From the NCBI RefSeq assembly GCF_036242395.1, contig NZ_CP108458.1, forward strand, positions 1,054,001-1,118,000: DNA of 64,000 nucleotides, in the 5' to 3' direction. How positions within the stretch are numbered: the stretch's first letter is position 1; the number at the start of each line of letters is the position of its first letter. This stretch comes from Kitasatospora sp. NBC_01266. Its GTDB lineage: Bacteria > Actinomycetota > Actinomycetes > Streptomycetales > Streptomycetaceae. The position numbers and the translations under genes are program-made. Of this stretch, positions 53,171 through 61,882 are shown piece by piece. The notes below the pieces were generated by a model, which saw only the letters and a list, made by a program, of their open reading frames with translations, did no database searches and was not told the DNA's origin.

Positions 53171-53208
53171 TTGACAGACTGAAGCACTTTGGGCATGGTT
53201 ACTTCAGT
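53171..53208 (+). promoter_or_regulatory. Promoter/operator region of the MFS gene
   Basis: TTGACA at 53171 is a good -35 box. ACTGAAG (53178) and CTTCAGT (53202) form an inverted repeat across the expected -10 zone, and further CTTCA/TGAAG copies lie on both sides. This suggests a repressor site, but no regulator gene is adjacent. Confidence 0.45.
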
Positions 53209-53273
53209 TCATTGACTATCGCTGGCTTGAAGCAGCTGAGAAGCCGCGCGAGCCCGTTCCTGAAGGAGCCACC

Positions 53274-54773
53274 GTGAGTGAGGCAGCCAAGCCCACCGCA
53301 ACGGCCGTGAAACCGACCAGCGCCCGAGTGCTGCCCGCCCTCGTCCTGGCGATGCTGGCCTACAGCGTGATCCAGACCGCGGTCGTCCCGATCCTGCCGT
53401 CGCTGGCGTTGGAGCTGAACGTCTCCGGCTCCGACATCACCTGGCTGATGACCGCCAACCTGCTCTCGGCCGCCGTGCTGACCCCGCTGCTCGGCCGCTT
53501 CGGCGACCTGCGCGGCCGCAAGCCGATGCTGCTGATCTCACTGGGCGGCCTGGTGCTCGGCTCCGGTCTCGCGGTGGCGACCCACTCCTTCAGCCTGCTG
53601 ATCGTCGCCCGCGTGCTGCAGGGCGCCGGTGGTGGCGTGCTGCCGCTGGCGATCAGCATCGTCCGTGACGAGCTGCCCCGCGAGAAGGTCACCGGCGCCG
53701 TCGCCGCGATCAGCGCCTCCATGGGTGTCGGCAGCGGCCTGGGCCTGGTGGCCACCGGCCTGCTGCTGGAGCACTGGGACTACAAGTCGATCTTCTGGAT
53801 GGGCCTGGCCGCCGCGCTGATCGCGATCGTCCTGGTGCTGGTGCGGGTCCCGAAGGACCCGGTGGTGGACAAGGCCGGTGGCGCCGACCCGCTGGGTGCC
53901 ATCACCCTGGCGGGCTGGCTCTCCGCGCTGCTGATCGCGGTCAGCCGCGGCAACGACTGGGGCTGGACCTCCACCAAGACGCTGGGCCTGTTCGCCGTCG
54001 CCGCCGTGGTCGCACTGATCTGGGGCATCATCGAGGTCAAGGTCAAGCACCCGCTGGTCGACATGAAGATGATGGCCCGCCCGGCCGTCGCCTTCACCAA
54101 CATCTCCGGCCTGCTGATCGGCTTCGGGATGTACGGCTCCTTCCTGGTGATCAGCAACTTCACCCAGACCCCCGCGCAGGTCGCGCACTACGGCTTCACC
54201 GCGACCGTGCTGCACGCCGGTGTGCTGCTGCTGCCCTCCGCCGCCGGCTCGATGGTCGCCGCCCCGATCGGCGCGCTGCTGATCGCCCGCCGCGGTCCGC
54301 GCCTGCCGCTGGTCCTCGGCGGCCTGTTCGGCGCCGTCTCGATGGCCTACCTGGCGCTGCGCCACAGCGCCGAGGGTGACGTCTACTTCGCGGCCGGCCT
54401 CTTCGGCCTCGGCGTGGGCCTGGCCTACGCGGCCATGCCGGCCTTCATCAACGGCGCCGTCCCGGCCGAGCAGAGCGGCATCGCCAACGGCATGAACGCC
54501 GTGCTGCGCACCGTCGGTGGCGCGATCGGTACCGCCGTGCTGGGCGCCATCCTGACCGGGGACACCATCAAGCTCCCGCCGCAGATCGCCGCGATCGTCA
54601 AGGTGCAGCTCCCGACCCTGGACGCCTACAAGCACGCCTACTGGATCACCGCGGTGATCTGCCTGGTGGCCGCCATCGTGCCGTTCGCGATCCGGACCGT
54701 GCGCAGCTCCACCCCGGTGGCCCAGGCCGCCGCGCCGAGCGACGCGCCGCAGCCCGCCAAGACCGGCGCCTGA
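53274..54773 (+). CDS. MFS efflux transporter
   Basis: 499-aa, 14-TM DHA2-type transporter. LGRFGDLRGRKPMLLISLGG is motif A, and ISASMGVGSGLGLVATGLLL motif C (antiporter). Helix 1 lacks the LD of motif D1 (SVIQTAVVPILPSLALEL), as in a subgroup of actinobacterial pumps. GTG 53274 has GAAGGAG upstream. Two hairpins follow. Substrate unknown. Confidence 0.82.
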   Translation: MSEAAKPTATAVKPTSARVLPALVLAMLAYSVIQTAVVPILPSLALELNVSGSDITWLMTANLLSAAVLTPLLGRFGDLRGRKPMLLISLGGLVLGSGLAVATHSFSLLIVARVLQGAGGGVLPLAISIVRDELPREKVTGAVAAISASMGVGSGLGLVATGLLLEHWDYKSIFWMGLAAALIAIVLVLVRVPKDPVVDKAGGADPLGAITLAGWLSALLIAVSRGNDWGWTSTKTLGLFAVAAVVALIWGIIEVKVKHPLVDMKMMARPAVAFTNISGLLIGFGMYGSFLVISNFTQTPAQVAHYGFTATVLHAGVLLLPSAAGSMVAAPIGALLIARRGPRLPLVLGGLFGAVSMAYLALRHSAEGDVYFAAGLFGLGVGLAYAAMPAFINGAVPAEQSGIANGMNAVLRTVGGAIGTAVLGAILTGDTIKLPPQIAAIVKVQLPTLDAYKHAYWITAVICLVAAIVPFAIRTVRSSTPVAQAAAPSDAPQPAKTGA

Positions 54774-54787
54774 CGAGGCGCCCAAGA

Positions 54788-54861
54788 GCCGACGCCGACC
54801 AGGGATCGGCGGCGTCGGCCGCACGGATCGCCCCGCCCGACTTCTCGGGCGGGGCGATCCG
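54788..54861. terminator. Double hairpin terminator
   Basis: First hairpin: GCCGACGCCGA with a bulged complement (54788-54819). Second: a perfect 17-bp stem beginning CGGATCGCCCC, loop CTTC (54824-54861). They lie between the convergent MFS and dinB genes. Confidence 0.85.
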
Positions 54862-54901
54862 CGTTTCCGGGACCGTGGCGATCCGCGGGCCCGCCACCCG
54901 C

Positions 54902-56305
54902 CTAGTGACCGCCCTGCGGCCGCAACGGCAGCGGGTCGGCGGCCGTCAGCGCCGGGTCGTCCACGGCGAAGGTCCGCACCCGGCCGGGCGGCGAGTCCGG
55001 GGTCTCGAACCGCACCGTCACCCGGCCCACCCCGCTGCCCTGCACCCAACCGGGCCCGAACTCCTGGTGGTCCACGTCCTGGCCGGGCAACCAGAGGCGC
55101 ACTCGCACCGGCTGGTCGGCCGATGCGGTCGGGGTCGGCGACGGCTGCTGGGGCGGGCCCGCGTCCTCCGGCGCGAGCTCCGCCTCGGCTTCCGCCGCTG
55201 CCTCAGCGGCCGCCTGCGCGAAGAGGTCCTCCTGGGTGTACTCGGCGAGTTGGGAGACGCCGACACCGAGCAGCCGGATCCCGCCGGTCAGGTTGACCTG
55301 AGCGGCCAGTCGCCGGGCGGTGGCGGCGATCACCCGCTCGTCGTCGGTCGGCCCGCGCAGCGTCTCGGAGCGGGTCAGCGTGCTGAAGTCGAACCGCCGC
55401 ACCTTGATCACCACGGTGCGCCCCGAACGCCCGGCGGCCTGGAGCCGGCGCACGCAACGGGCGGCGAGCACGTCCAGTTCGTGCAGCACCTGGTCACGCT
55501 CGGCCAGGTCGACCTCGTAGGTGTCCTCGACCGAGACGGACTTGGCGTCCCGGTCCGGGACCACCTCGCGGTTGTCCAGGCCACGCGCCATCAACCACAC
55601 GCCGGCCCCGTGGGCCTTGCCGAGCAGGCGCACCAGCTCGTCCTCGGACTGCTCGGCCACCTCCGCCACGGTCAGCAGCCCGGCCCGGCGCAGCGCCTGC
55701 TCGGTGGCCGGGCCCACCCCTGGCAGCGCCCGCACCGACATCGGCCCGAGCACCGCCCGCTCCTGCCCCGGGGTCACCAGCACCAGGCCGTCCGGCTTGG
55801 CCTGCTCGGAGGCGATCTTGGCCATCAGCTTCGAGCCGGCCGCCCCGATCGAGGCGGTCAGGCCGGTACGCGCCTGGATGTCGGCCCGCAGGTCCTGGGC
55901 GATCGCCTCCACCAGCGCCGCGCCCTCGGTCGGTGGCACCGCCTCCAGCGCGGCACCGCAGGGACCGGCCAGCAGATCGACGTAGGCCTCGTCCACGCTG
56001 AGCTGCTCGACCAGCGGCGACAGCTCCCGCATCATCGCCATCACCTGCTCACTCACCTCACGGTAGGCGGCGAACCGAGGCCACAGGTAGGCGCCGTTCG
56101 GGCAGAGCCGGCGCGCCACCGCAGTGGCCATCGCCGAGCGCACCCCGAAGACCCGCGCCTCGTAGGAGGCGGTGGAGACCACGCCACGCCCACCCAGCCC
56201 GCCCACGATCACCGGCTTGCCGCGCAGGCTCGGCTTGGCCGCCTGCTCCACCGAGGCGAAGAAGGCGTCCATGTCGAGGTGGAGGATGCTCGGCAGGGTC
56301 CGCAC
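54902..56305 (-). CDS. dinB: DNA polymerase IV (Y family) with C-terminal extension
   Basis: 467-aa translesion polymerase. The palm carboxylates are D11 and D13 (LHLDMDAFF) and DE in LSVDEAYVDL. The steric region is SYEARVFGVRSAM, and the little-finger domain ends near residue 345 (GGIRLLGVGVSQL). After an acidic Ala/Glu stretch comes a domain of about 75 residues (LWLPGQDVDHQEFGPGWVQG to RTFAVDDPALTAADPLP), known from actinobacterial DinB proteins, possibly for partner binding. GTG 56305 starts the canonical VRTLPSILHLD. No beta-clamp QLxLF motif is obvious; EYTQEDLF near 350 is a candidate. Confidence 0.9.
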   Translation of the reverse strand: MRTLPSILHLDMDAFFASVEQAAKPSLRGKPVIVGGLGGRGVVSTASYEARVFGVRSAMATAVARRLCPNGAYLWPRFAAYREVSEQVMAMMRELSPLVEQLSVDEAYVDLLAGPCGAALEAVPPTEGAALVEAIAQDLRADIQARTGLTASIGAAGSKLMAKIASEQAKPDGLVLVTPGQERAVLGPMSVRALPGVGPATEQALRRAGLLTVAEVAEQSEDELVRLLGKAHGAGVWLMARGLDNREVVPDRDAKSVSVEDTYEVDLAERDQVLHELDVLAARCVRRLQAAGRSGRTVVIKVRRFDFSTLTRSETLRGPTDDERVIAATARRLAAQVNLTGGIRLLGVGVSQLAEYTQEDLFAQAAAEAAAEAEAELAPEDAGPPQQPSPTPTASADQPVRVRLWLPGQDVDHQEFGPGWVQGSGVGRVTVRFETPDSPPGRVRTFAVDDPALTAADPLPLRPQGGH

Positions 56306-56404
56306 GAGACGATCATCGCGCAGGGGTCTGACAGAACCGGGCACGACAGAACGGGATCCGGCAGAACCGGTCGCGGCTGGGCGGCCCCGGCAGCGCGGAG
56401 TCCG

Positions 56405-57115
56405 TCAGTTCGGGCCCTGCGCCGCGTTCGCCAGTGCCTGCGCCACACCCGGGTCCTTGGGCCCCAGCAGGGTCGGGCTCGGCCGGAAGACCGCGCTCAG
56501 CAGGGCCTTGTCGGCACCCGGTATCTCCCGCACCGTGCCGTGGTACCAGGTGGAGTCGCGCGGCTCGGGCACCCCGACCGCGTAGGAGTCGATCCCGGCC
56601 GCCTCGCAGAGCGCGAGTGCGCGCCGCACGTGGTAGTCCTGGCTGACCAGCACCGCGTGGTCGACGCCGAAGATCCGCTTGGCCCGGTCACAGGAGTCCC
56701 AGGTGTCGAAGCCCGCGTAGTCGCGCACCACCCGCACCGCCGGCACCCCGTGTGCCAGCAGGTAGTCGTACATCGCACCCGGCTCGTTGTAGCCGGTCCT
56801 GCTGTTGTCCCCGGTGACCAGGATCGCCCGCACCCTGTGCGCCTGGTAGAGCTGCAGCGCCGCGTCCAACCGGTGCGCGAGATATGGCGAGGGCACGTCG
56901 TTCACCTCGGCCGCGCCGAAGACCACCGCGACCGGCTCGCTGGGCACATCGGCCACGCTGCGGATCCGCGAACTCTCCGCACAGAACAGCCAGGCGCTCG
57001 GCGCCAGCGCGATCACGCTGAACAGCAGCACCCCCTGGAACGCCCGCCGCTGCCGCCGCCGCCCGCGCAGCACCCCGCCCATTCGCCGCAGCTGCCGCAG
57101 CCCGCTCACCCGCAT
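56405..57115 (-). CDS. SanA/ElyC-like DUF218 membrane protein
   Basis: 236-aa protein with one N-terminal helix (QGVLLFSVIALAPSAWLFC) and a DUF218 domain outside or at the membrane: VAVVFGAAEVNDVPSPYLAHR, split here in the family as VVFGA...SPYLxxR, then ILVTGDNSR and AVLVSQDYHVRRALALC. E. coli SanA and ElyC of this family affect envelope integrity and peptidoglycan precursors; the enzyme activity is not settled. ATG 57115 has GGGGACGGG upstream. It lies between dinB and a MerR gene, on the same strand. Confidence 0.8.
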   Translation of the reverse strand: MRVSGLRQLRRMGGVLRGRRRQRRAFQGVLLFSVIALAPSAWLFCAESSRIRSVADVPSEPVAVVFGAAEVNDVPSPYLAHRLDAALQLYQAHRVRAILVTGDNSRTGYNEPGAMYDYLLAHGVPAVRVVRDYAGFDTWDSCDRAKRIFGVDHAVLVSQDYHVRRALALCEAAGIDSYAVGVPEPRDSTWYHGTVREIPGADKALLSAVFRPSPTLLGPKDPGVAQALANAAQGPN

Positions 57116-57169
57116 GATCCCGTCCCCCGGTCCGACCCACCATGATCCATCGTCAGGGCGGACGACACG

Positions 57170-57201
57170 GCGGGCCCGGGCGGTTCCCCGCCCGGGCCCG
57201 C
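57170..57201 (-). terminator. Hairpin terminator after the MerR gene
   Basis: A perfect 14-bp stem GCGGGCCCGGGCGG with loop TTCC, 12 bp beyond the MerR stop on the minus strand. GATCCATCG and its complement flank it, so a larger outer stem is possible. Confidence 0.8.
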
Positions 57202-57212
57202 TCGATGGATCG

Positions 57213-57896
57213 TCAGACCGCGCGATTGCGCCGCTGGGCCAGCTCATCGCCCGGGTCGTGGCCCACCAGGGTCTCCCCGGTGTCGGTGCGCTCGGCGTGC
57301 AGCCGGGAGAGGGTGCCCTCCAGCTCCTGGGCGACCGCGCCGACCGCGATACCGAACATCCCCTGACCGCCCTTCAGCAGGTCGACCACCTGCTGCGGCG
57401 AGGTGCACTCGTAGACCGTCGCCCCGTCACTCATCAGGGTCAGCCCGGCCAGGTCGGCCGGCGCTGCGGACTGCAGGTGGGTGACGGCCACTCGGATGTT
57501 CTGCAGCGAGACCCCGGCGTCCAGCAACCGCTTGACGATCTTCAGGATCAGGATGTCGTGGAAGTTGTAGAGCCGCTGCGCGCCTGCCGGACAGGCGGTC
57601 CGCACGCTCGGCTCCAACAGACCGGTGCGGGCCCAGTAGTCGAGCTGGCGGTAGGTGATCCCGGCCGCCGCACAGGCGGTCGGACCGCGATAGGCCAGCA
57701 GCTCCGAAGCCGGCGCGATCCGCTCGACGGCCGGCTGGCCCGGCTGGACGGCGGGGAACCGGCCGACCCGGGGCAGTTCGGCGACCGCCTCCACGCCTGC
57801 GGCCTCCCACGAGCGGCCGATCATCGTCCGGTTGCCACGCGGCAGGTGGAGGGCGCACGGGCCTCCCACGGCCGCCTCATCGCCGCTGCTGCTCAT
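57213..57896 (-). CDS. MerR family regulator (Rv1830-like)
   Basis: 227-aa regulator. An N-terminal stretch of about 65 residues precedes the MerR helix-turn-helix: YRGPTACAAAGITYRQLDYW, then ARTGLLEPSV. RLYNFHDILILKIVKRLLDAG completes the winged part. The C-terminal half (SDGATVYECTSPQQVVDLLKGGQGMFG) is typical of the Rv1830 group, which sits two genes from FtsR in actinobacteria. The ligand and targets are not fixed. ATG 57896 has GGAGG five bases upstream. Confidence 0.87.
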   Translation of the reverse strand: MSSSGDEAAVGGPCALHLPRGNRTMIGRSWEAAGVEAVAELPRVGRFPAVQPGQPAVERIAPASELLAYRGPTACAAAGITYRQLDYWARTGLLEPSVRTACPAGAQRLYNFHDILILKIVKRLLDAGVSLQNIRVAVTHLQSAAPADLAGLTLMSDGATVYECTSPQQVVDLLKGGQGMFGIAVGAVAQELEGTLSRLHAERTDTGETLVGHDPGDELAQRRNRAV

Positions 57897-58122
57897 GCCA
57901 ACCTCCGTCCACTCGTACGCCGGGCGCCCGGATCGGGTCATCCCGGCGACCACCCCTGACGGTAGGCAGTCGTCCAAGACGCGTCAACGATCGCCACGCC
58001 GGGCCGCCGAAACAACATCACTCCGCAGAGTGGTTTCGCGTGCCCCTAGTGTGGGTAGGACCGCACATTTTGGCAAAACAGCTGATCGAATCCGGCTCGA
58101 CCGGACCGAATACGGCGCACCG

Positions 58123-58596
58123 CTACTGGGCGCTGCCGCCGAAGTCCTCGGGCGAGACCTGGTCGAGGAACTCGCGGAACTTCTCGACCTCGTCCTCCTG
58201 CTCGTCCGGGATCGCGATGCCCGCCTCGGCGAGCACCTCCTCGGCCCCGTAGATCGGCGTGCCGGTACGCAGCGCCAGCGCTATCGCGTCCGACGGCCGG
58301 GCACTCACCTCGACGCCGCCGGCGAAGACCAGCTCGGCGTAGAAGACCCCGTCGCGCAGATCGGTGATCCGCACCTCCGTGAGCTGCTGGCCCAGTGCCT
58401 CCAGCACGTCCTTGAAGAGGTCATGGGTCAGCGGCCGGACCGGCGTCATGCCCTGCTGGGCGAAGGCGATCGCGGTCGCCTCGCCTGGGCCGATCCAAAT
58501 CGGCAGGTACCGATCACCCCCCACTTCGCGTAGCAGGACGATCGGCTGGTTGGAGGGCATCTCCACCCGGACACCCACGACGTCGAGCTCATTCAC
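58123..58596 (-). CDS. Bifunctional nuclease family protein (Rv1829-like)
   Basis: 157-aa BFN/DUF151 protein. PIVLLREVGGDRYLPIWIGP and EATAIAFAQQG are the first family blocks, and SARPSDAIALALRTGTPIY the most conserved. Members such as plant BBD and T. maritima TM0160 have or resemble nucleases; the bacterial role is open. It lies between the two MerR genes, as in M. tuberculosis (Rv1828-Rv1829-Rv1830). Confidence 0.9.
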   Translation of the reverse strand: MNELDVVGVRVEMPSNQPIVLLREVGGDRYLPIWIGPGEATAIAFAQQGMTPVRPLTHDLFKDVLEALGQQLTEVRITDLRDGVFYAELVFAGGVEVSARPSDAIALALRTGTPIYGAEEVLAEAGIAIPDEQEDEVEKFREFLDQVSPEDFGGSAQ

Positions 58597-58665
58597 AAGG
58601 CAACCCTATGGCCCCTCCGTGAGATATGAAAGCGCGGCCCGATCCGGGCGGCAGGACCGACCACT

Positions 58666-59460
58666 CTAGGAGTGGCCACGCAGGCCGGCCTGGACCATGG
58701 TCGCGTGCAGCCGCACCGCCAGTGTCGCCAGCTCGCGGGCGGTGGCTTCGGCGTGCGCCCTGGTCTGCGGGTTGCGGTGCCGGCGCAGTGGGGCGACCAC
58801 CTGGTCCACCAGCGCGATCTCACGCTCGGCAGCGGCCTTCACCTGGCGCAGGTGGCGGGGTTCCAGGCCGAACCGGCCCAGCTCGGCCACCAGCCGGGCG
58901 ATCTGCAGGGTCTCCGCGTCGTAGCCGCCATCCGGTCCCGGCACGACCAGCCCGTAGGACTCCCACTCGGCCAGGTCGCGCTCCTCGGCACCGGCCGCTG
59001 CCAGCAGCTCGGCCCGGCCCAGCCGTACCCCCGGCGCCTGACCAGAGGCGGCGACCAGCTCGCGGTCGGCCTCCTCCAACGGCCCGGGTCGGGCGTCGGC
59101 GGCGGGCAGGGCGGGCGGCTGCTCGCCGCGTTCGATCGCGTCCAGGTGCTCGCGGATCACCCGCAGCGGCAGGTAGTGGTCGCGCTGCATCCGCAGCACG
59201 TAGGCCAGCCGCTCGACATCGGCCGGGCCGAACTTGCGGTAGCCCGAGGGCGTGCGCTGCGGCTCGACCAGCCCTTCCGCCTCCAGAAAGCGGATCTTGG
59301 AGATGGTGACTTCGGGGAAGTCGTCACGCAGGAAGGCGAGCACCGCGCCGATGCTCAGCAGTTCGCCCCCGCGCCGCTCGACGGCCCGGGGTACCGGGCC
59401 GCCGGGGCGGCGCTGGTTGGTCACGGTTGTCACGGTTGTCACGGTCTGATTCGAGGTCAT
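58666..59460 (-). CDS. ftsR: MerR-type cell-division regulator FtsR (Rv1828-like)
   Basis: 264-aa MerR protein. LLSIGAVLAFLRDDFPEVTI, then SKIRFLEAEGLVEPQRTPSGYRKF (as two pieces) is the MerR/FtsR helix-turn-helix and wing. The C-terminal part (about 140-264) has a second folded domain. In Corynebacterium the homologue FtsR activates ftsZ; that role is inferred here from homology and from its position next to the FHA gene. The N-terminal 12 residues contain a TVTTVT repeat. ATG 59460 has GGAGAG six bases upstream. Confidence 0.87.
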   Translation of the reverse strand: MTSNQTVTTVTTVTNQRRPGGPVPRAVERRGGELLSIGAVLAFLRDDFPEVTISKIRFLEAEGLVEPQRTPSGYRKFGPADVERLAYVLRMQRDHYLPLRVIREHLDAIERGEQPPALPAADARPGPLEEADRELVAASGQAPGVRLGRAELLAAAGAEERDLAEWESYGLVVPGPDGGYDAETLQIARLVAELGRFGLEPRHLRQVKAAAEREIALVDQVVAPLRRHRNPQTRAHAEATARELATLAVRLHATMVQAGLRGHS

Positions 59461-59560
59461 GCGCACTCTCCTGCTGCCGTCGTGCTGCCAACCCCCACCT
59501 GCCCGTGCCCCAGCGCCGCCAGGACCGGCACCACCGCGTCACCCGGCACCGCCGAGGTCG

Positions 59561-60409
59561 TCAGTACCGCTGCGGTCCCGCGAAGAACACCAGGCGGTAC
59601 TTACCGATCTGCACCTCGTCACCGTTGTTCAGACCGACCTCGTCGATCCGCTCACGGTTGACGTACGTCCCGTTCAGGCTGCCGACGTCCGCGACGGTGA
59701 ACCCGCCCGGACGGCGGCGGAACTCCACGTGCCGGCGCGAGACGGTGACGTCGTCGAGGAAGATGTCGCCCTGCGGGTGCCGTCCTGCCGTGGTGATGTC
59801 CGCGTCCAGCAGGAAGCGGCTGCCCGAGTTCGGACCGCGCTGCACGATCAGCAGGGCCGAGCCCGGCGGCAGCGCGTCGATGGCGGCCAGCACCTCGGCC
59901 GAGAGCGCCGGGGTGGCGCCGGTGCCGGTGGCGGTGGGGTCGTAGGACTCCAGACCGGCGATCGAGATGGTCGAGGTGGTCTCGGCCGGCATCTCGGGCG
60001 CACCGCCGCGCAACGGGCTTCCGCAGTTGTTGCAGAACCGGGCGGTGGCCGGGTTCTGGTTACCGCACCGAGGGCAGACGATCGGGCCGGTCATGTTCGC
60101 AGCCTCCTGGCGCGGCACTCCCCCTGGGACGTGCCCGGCGTAGGGTTCCGGGGCAAACCCTCCACCAGAGGTTGAGGGTGCTGACGGGAAACCTATGCGC
60201 GGCGCGCCCGAAGAATCAACCGACGCGCCGTAGCCCGCGTCGCGGAAGAGTGGCCGCTCACCGGCCGGCTGGTAGCCGTCCTGCGGAGCCCCCCTCATCC
60301 CGGGGACCTGGCCCGGCTCCTCCTCCTCGCGCCGGTGGCGCGCGGTGGGCATCTCCACGGCGGCGCTACGGCGGTTGGAACGGCCGAACAGCTTCGAGAA
60401 CAGACTCAC
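59561..60409 (-). CDS. garA: FHA domain protein, GarA homologue
   Basis: 282-aa protein. The N-terminal tail (VSLFSKLFGRSNRR and a Gly/Pro-rich region to about 105) is followed by a zinc ribbon (CPRCGNQNPATARFCNNCG). The PAETTSTISI motif comes next, with the ETTS of GarA that PknB/PknG phosphorylate, then an FHA domain (about 180-275: TAGRHPQGDIFLDDVTVSRR, GSLNGTYVN). GarA controls 2-oxoglutarate and glutamate metabolism. Mycobacterial GarA (162 aa) lacks the zinc ribbon and tail; the longer form is usual in Streptomyces. GTG 60409 has AAGGGGA seven bases upstream. An ATG at 60427 is possible. Confidence 0.87.
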   Translation of the reverse strand: MSLFSKLFGRSNRRSAAVEMPTARHRREEEEPGQVPGMRGAPQDGYQPAGERPLFRDAGYGASVDSSGAPRIGFPSAPSTSGGGFAPEPYAGHVPGGVPRQEAANMTGPIVCPRCGNQNPATARFCNNCGSPLRGGAPEMPAETTSTISIAGLESYDPTATGTGATPALSAEVLAAIDALPPGSALLIVQRGPNSGSRFLLDADITTAGRHPQGDIFLDDVTVSRRHVEFRRRPGGFTVADVGSLNGTYVNRERIDEVGLNNGDEVQIGKYRLVFFAGPQRY

Positions 60410-60617
60410 GGGCGAATCCCCTTGCATGTAACAGACCCGCCCGCGGGGCAGGGTGAGGACCTCGGACAGGCTGCGATCCCGGCATCGGACCGGGGCTGTG
60501 AGAGTAGTAACGAACAGTGTGGCCGACGCGGTTCCGGTGGTCTGCACCGGGGGCCGGTCACAAGCGCAGGTGAGGGGCGGTGGAGCCGACGGAGCGTCAG
60601 CTGAATCGGGCGGCGCC

Positions 60618-61544
60618 TCACTTCGCCGCCGGCTTGGCGAACTGCGTCGGTCCGGTTACGGCCAGCGCGTCCACCGTCACCTTCTGCTGCTCCGAGATGT
60701 TGGTGCCCACCTGCTCCTTCTCCAAGGTACGGACGATGCCACCCGGAATGTTCAAGGCCGGCGTCAGATCCTGCGGATCGCCGATCACCGTGAAGCGGTA
60801 CGGCTGCGAGACCTTCGTTCCGTCGATCGACTCCCCGCCCGAGGGCAGGTCGGTGAAATAGGTGCTCGCCACCACTCGGACACTGTTGATCTGAATCGCC
60901 TCCGCCCCCGCCGCTCGGAGTTCCTGCAGGGTGTCCAGCAGCATATCGGCCTTGACCTGCCCCTGGGGGTCATCGACCGTCAGCACGATGCCCGGGCCGC
61001 TCGCCTTGACCGTGCCGGCCAGCACGCCGAGGTCCAGCGTCTTCTGCTGGGTCTGCTCCTGGGCCTCCTTGGCCTGGTTCGAGCTGTTCTCCAACTGGGT
61101 CAGCGACTGGTCGAGTTGGCTCTTCTCCTGCTGCAGGCGCTGCTGGCGGCTGTCCAGCTCGTCGAGGATCCGCACCAGGTCGTCCTGACGGGCGCCGCGC
61201 AGCGCGTTGTGGTCGTTGGTGCTGCGCACCTGGATCGCCAGGCCGAGTCCGAGCGCGAAGAGCAGCAGCGCCACCACCAGCTGCCCACGGGAGAGCCGGG
61301 GCGGCCAGATCGCGTTGCGCAGTCGCCCACGGCCGTCCAGCGGCGGGCGGGGCTGCTGGGCCTGCTCCGGATCGGGCTCGGGCTCCGGTGCCGGCTCAGG
61401 CACCGGCTGCTGCTGCTCCGGCTCGACCGACGACGGCTCAGCTGCGGCCTCGGCCGAGGCGGCGCTCTCCTGGCGCTCCTCGCCGTGCTGCGGCTCGTCC
61501 GGCTCGCGCACCTCGGCCGCTGTCTCCTGCGCCACGCCACGCAC
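60618..61544 (-). CDS. DUF881 family membrane protein (Rv1825-like)
   Basis: 308-aa protein. An acidic Pro/Glu/Gln-rich cytosolic region (to about residue 80) precedes one helix (GQLVVALLLFALGLGLAIQV), a coiled coil (about 115-175, Gln-rich) and the DUF881 domain (GPGIVLTVDDPQGQVKADML, split as the family core, then LRAAGAEAIQINSVRV). The single-pass, coil-then-domain layout resembles division-site proteins. GTG 61544 or 61535 may be the start. Its gene lies five bases after the small basic protein gene. Confidence 0.87.
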   Translation of the reverse strand: MRGVAQETAAEVREPDEPQHGEERQESAASAEAAAEPSSVEPEQQQPVPEPAPEPEPDPEQAQQPRPPLDGRGRLRNAIWPPRLSRGQLVVALLLFALGLGLAIQVRSTNDHNALRGARQDDLVRILDELDSRQQRLQQEKSQLDQSLTQLENSSNQAKEAQEQTQQKTLDLGVLAGTVKASGPGIVLTVDDPQGQVKADMLLDTLQELRAAGAEAIQINSVRVVASTYFTDLPSGGESIDGTKVSQPYRFTVIGDPQDLTPALNIPGGIVRTLEKEQVGTNISEQQKVTVDALAVTGPTQFAKPAAK

Positions 61545-61549
61545 CTGCC

Positions 61550-61882
61550 TCAGGCCCGGAACACGTGCCGCCGGATGGCAGCCGCGTTGGAGAAGATCCG
61601 GATGCCCAGCACCACGACCACACCGGTGGACAGCTGCGAGCCCACGCCCAGCTGGTCACCGAGGAAGACGATCAGCGCCGCCACCACCACGTTGGACAGG
61701 AAGGAGACCACGAAGACCTTGTCGTCGAAGATCCCGTCGAGCATCGCCCGCACGCCGCCGAAGACGGCGTCCAGCGCGGCCACCACGGCGATCGGCAGGT
61801 AGGGCACGACGACCGCCGGCACCGACGGCTGCACGAAGAGCCCGACGATGACACCTGCTACCAGGCCCATTACGGCGATCAC
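61550..61882 (-). CDS. sbp: Small basic membrane protein (Sbp, Rv1824-like)
   Basis: 110-aa protein with three to four helices: MGLVAGVIVGLFVQPSVPAV, YLPIAVVAALDAVFGGVRAM and VVAALIVFLGDQLG. It is the small basic protein always found between two DUF881 genes in Gram-positive bacteria. RIFSNAAAIRRHVFRA is the conserved basic end. Its GTG overlaps the upstream DUF881 stop by four bases (GTGA), so translation is coupled. Confidence 0.92.
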   Translation of the reverse strand: MIAVMGLVAGVIVGLFVQPSVPAVVVPYLPIAVVAALDAVFGGVRAMLDGIFDDKVFVVSFLSNVVVAALIVFLGDQLGVGSQLSTGVVVVLGIRIFSNAAAIRRHVFRA

